A stretch of DNA of 6,262 nt. Origin: Bacteroidales bacterium UBA2632 (GTDB lineage: Bacteria; Bacteroidota; Bacteroidia; Bacteroidales; Dysgonomonadaceae). Of this stretch, positions 5,623-6,262 are shown piece by piece; position 1 is the first letter of the stretch, and each line of letters starts with the position of its first letter. The position numbers were made by a program, and so were the translations under genes. The notes under the pieces are model-generated. The model was not told where the DNA came from. It saw only the letters and a program-made list of their open reading frames with translations, and made no database searches. The DNA is taken from the NCBI GenBank assembly GCA_002359825.1, contig DENY01000064.1:495-6756 (forward strand), written 5' to 3'.

Positions 5623-6262
5623 ATGGAGCAATTTTATAAGCATTCAATTAAAGAAATAGAGCGTGAACTGGAAGTTGCGCTCGACACTGGGCTGTCGTCC
5701 ACCGAAGTCGAGAAGCGACTCGAAGTGTATGGCAAAAACCGTCTGACATCTAAAAAGAAAAAATCACTGTTGGTCTTGTTCTTCGAGCAGTTCAAAAGCT
5801 TTATGGTCTTAATTTTGCTGATAGCTGCCGCTGTCTCTGGGGTCATTGGTGTGATGCATGGCGAAGGGCTGCTCGATACATATATTATATTGGGAATTCT
5901 ATTGGTCAATGCCATCATTGGTGTTGTGCAAGAACGAAATGCAGAGTCATCCTTAGAGGCTTTGAACAAAATGAGTTCGCCCCATTCCAAAGTATTCAGA
6001 AACGGAGAGGTGTCCGAAATTTCTGCCGTGGATATTGTGCCTGGTGATATCGTTGTGCTCGACACGGGTGATATTATTCCTGCCGATATTCGATTGATAG
6101 AAACTTCTAATCTTAAAATACAGGAATCTGCACTAACGGGCGAATCTGTTCCTGTGATTAAAAACACCAAAGAGTTAGAAGGTGATGATATCCCATTGGG
6201 CGACCGAGAGAATATGGCTTTCTCAACTGGGATGGTAACTTACGGAAGAGGGCGAGGCATTG
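5623..6262 (+). CDS. Calcium-type P-type ATPase, N-terminal part
   Basis: The first 213 codons of a P2-type cation ATPase, an inner-membrane pump that most likely exports calcium; the gene continues past the right edge. In order: a cation-ATPase N-terminal domain (about 3-45, with YGKNRL at 36-41 matching the usual YGxNxL), transmembrane helix 1 (about 58-78), helix 2 (about 86-104, leading into VVQERNAE), and the actuator domain with VPGDIV (139-144), GDIIPAD (149-155) and the dephosphorylation motif LTGESVPV (171-178). The phosphorylation DKTG motif and the ion-site helices M4-M6 are outside the window, so specificity is inferred from overall likeness to PMCA/SERCA-type pumps. An in-frame TAA at 5617-5619 stands directly before the ATG at 5623-5625, which fixes that codon as the earliest start. 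No clear Shine-Dalgarno sequence or -33/-7 promoter was found upstream. Confidence 0.92.
   Translation, partial: MEQFYKHSIKEIERELEVALDTGLSSTEVEKRLEVYGKNRLTSKKKKSLLVLFFEQFKSFMVLILLIAAAVSGVIGVMHGEGLLDTYIILGILLVNAIIGVVQERNAESSLEALNKMSSPHSKVFRNGEVSEISAVDIVPGDIVVLDTGDIIPADIRLIETSNLKIQESALTGESVPVIKNTKELEGDDIPLGDRENMAFSTGMVTYGRGRGI

Noticed and set aside
5458..5643. A 61-codon minus-strand ORF in the EF-G2/ATPase intergenic region.
   Set aside because: It overlaps the start of the ATPase gene on the other strand, covers the 20-bp palindrome, has no recognisable domain, and looks like a chance AT-rich ORF.
5634..6170. A 178-codon minus-strand ORF opposite the ATPase gene.
   Set aside because: It is the antisense shadow of a clearly recognised P-type ATPase; its serine/threonine-rich translation has no family likeness.

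Overview
The window reads as a chromosomal segment of a Bacteroidales bacterium, most likely Prevotellaceae or a close relative. The evidence is the protein content: a Bacteroidales-type MurA/MurB pair, the divergent second EF-G of gut Bacteroidales, a DUF6261-like protein and a short RsmI paralog. Base composition is moderate to AT-rich. Starts lack clear Shine-Dalgarno sequences and lie in A/T-rich leaders, and there are matches to the Bacteroidetes -7 element TAnnTTTG. The genus is an inference; no rRNA or other marker is present.

Layout, left to right. Positions 1-1900 hold three minus-strand genes, read right to left: a short RsmI-like methyltransferase (1193-1900), murB (153-1151) and the start of murA (1-131, cut by the window edge). 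murB and murA catalyse the two committed steps from UDP-GlcNAc to UDP-MurNAc and are 21 bp apart, so they are probably co-transcribed with the methyltransferase 41 bp upstream. Positions 2016-2756 encode a Bacteroidales protein of unknown function on the same strand. Positions 2757-3201 are non-coding by conventional criteria but are structured: a -7 promoter element, about six degenerate 42-bp tandem units (2808-3059) including an 18-bp perfect palindrome, and a strong terminator (3120-3156) for the next gene. Positions 3202-5358 encode an EF-G paralog (EF-G2/FusA2 type) that lacks several GTPase residues. Positions 5359-5622 are a divergent intergenic region with a 20-bp perfect palindrome, a 10-bp palindrome and a terminator-like hairpin in the EF-G2 leader. 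Positions 5623-6262 are the start of a plus-strand calcium-type P-type ATPase, cut by the right edge.

The genes do not form one pathway. The left block combines cell-wall precursor synthesis with a probable translation-related methyltransferase. EF-G2 is a translation factor linked in Bacteroides to growth under carbon limitation and gut colonisation, and the ATPase is an ion pump. I see no mobile element, CRISPR array, tRNA or rRNA. The least explained parts are the 42-bp repeat array and the structured leader of the EF-G2 gene.
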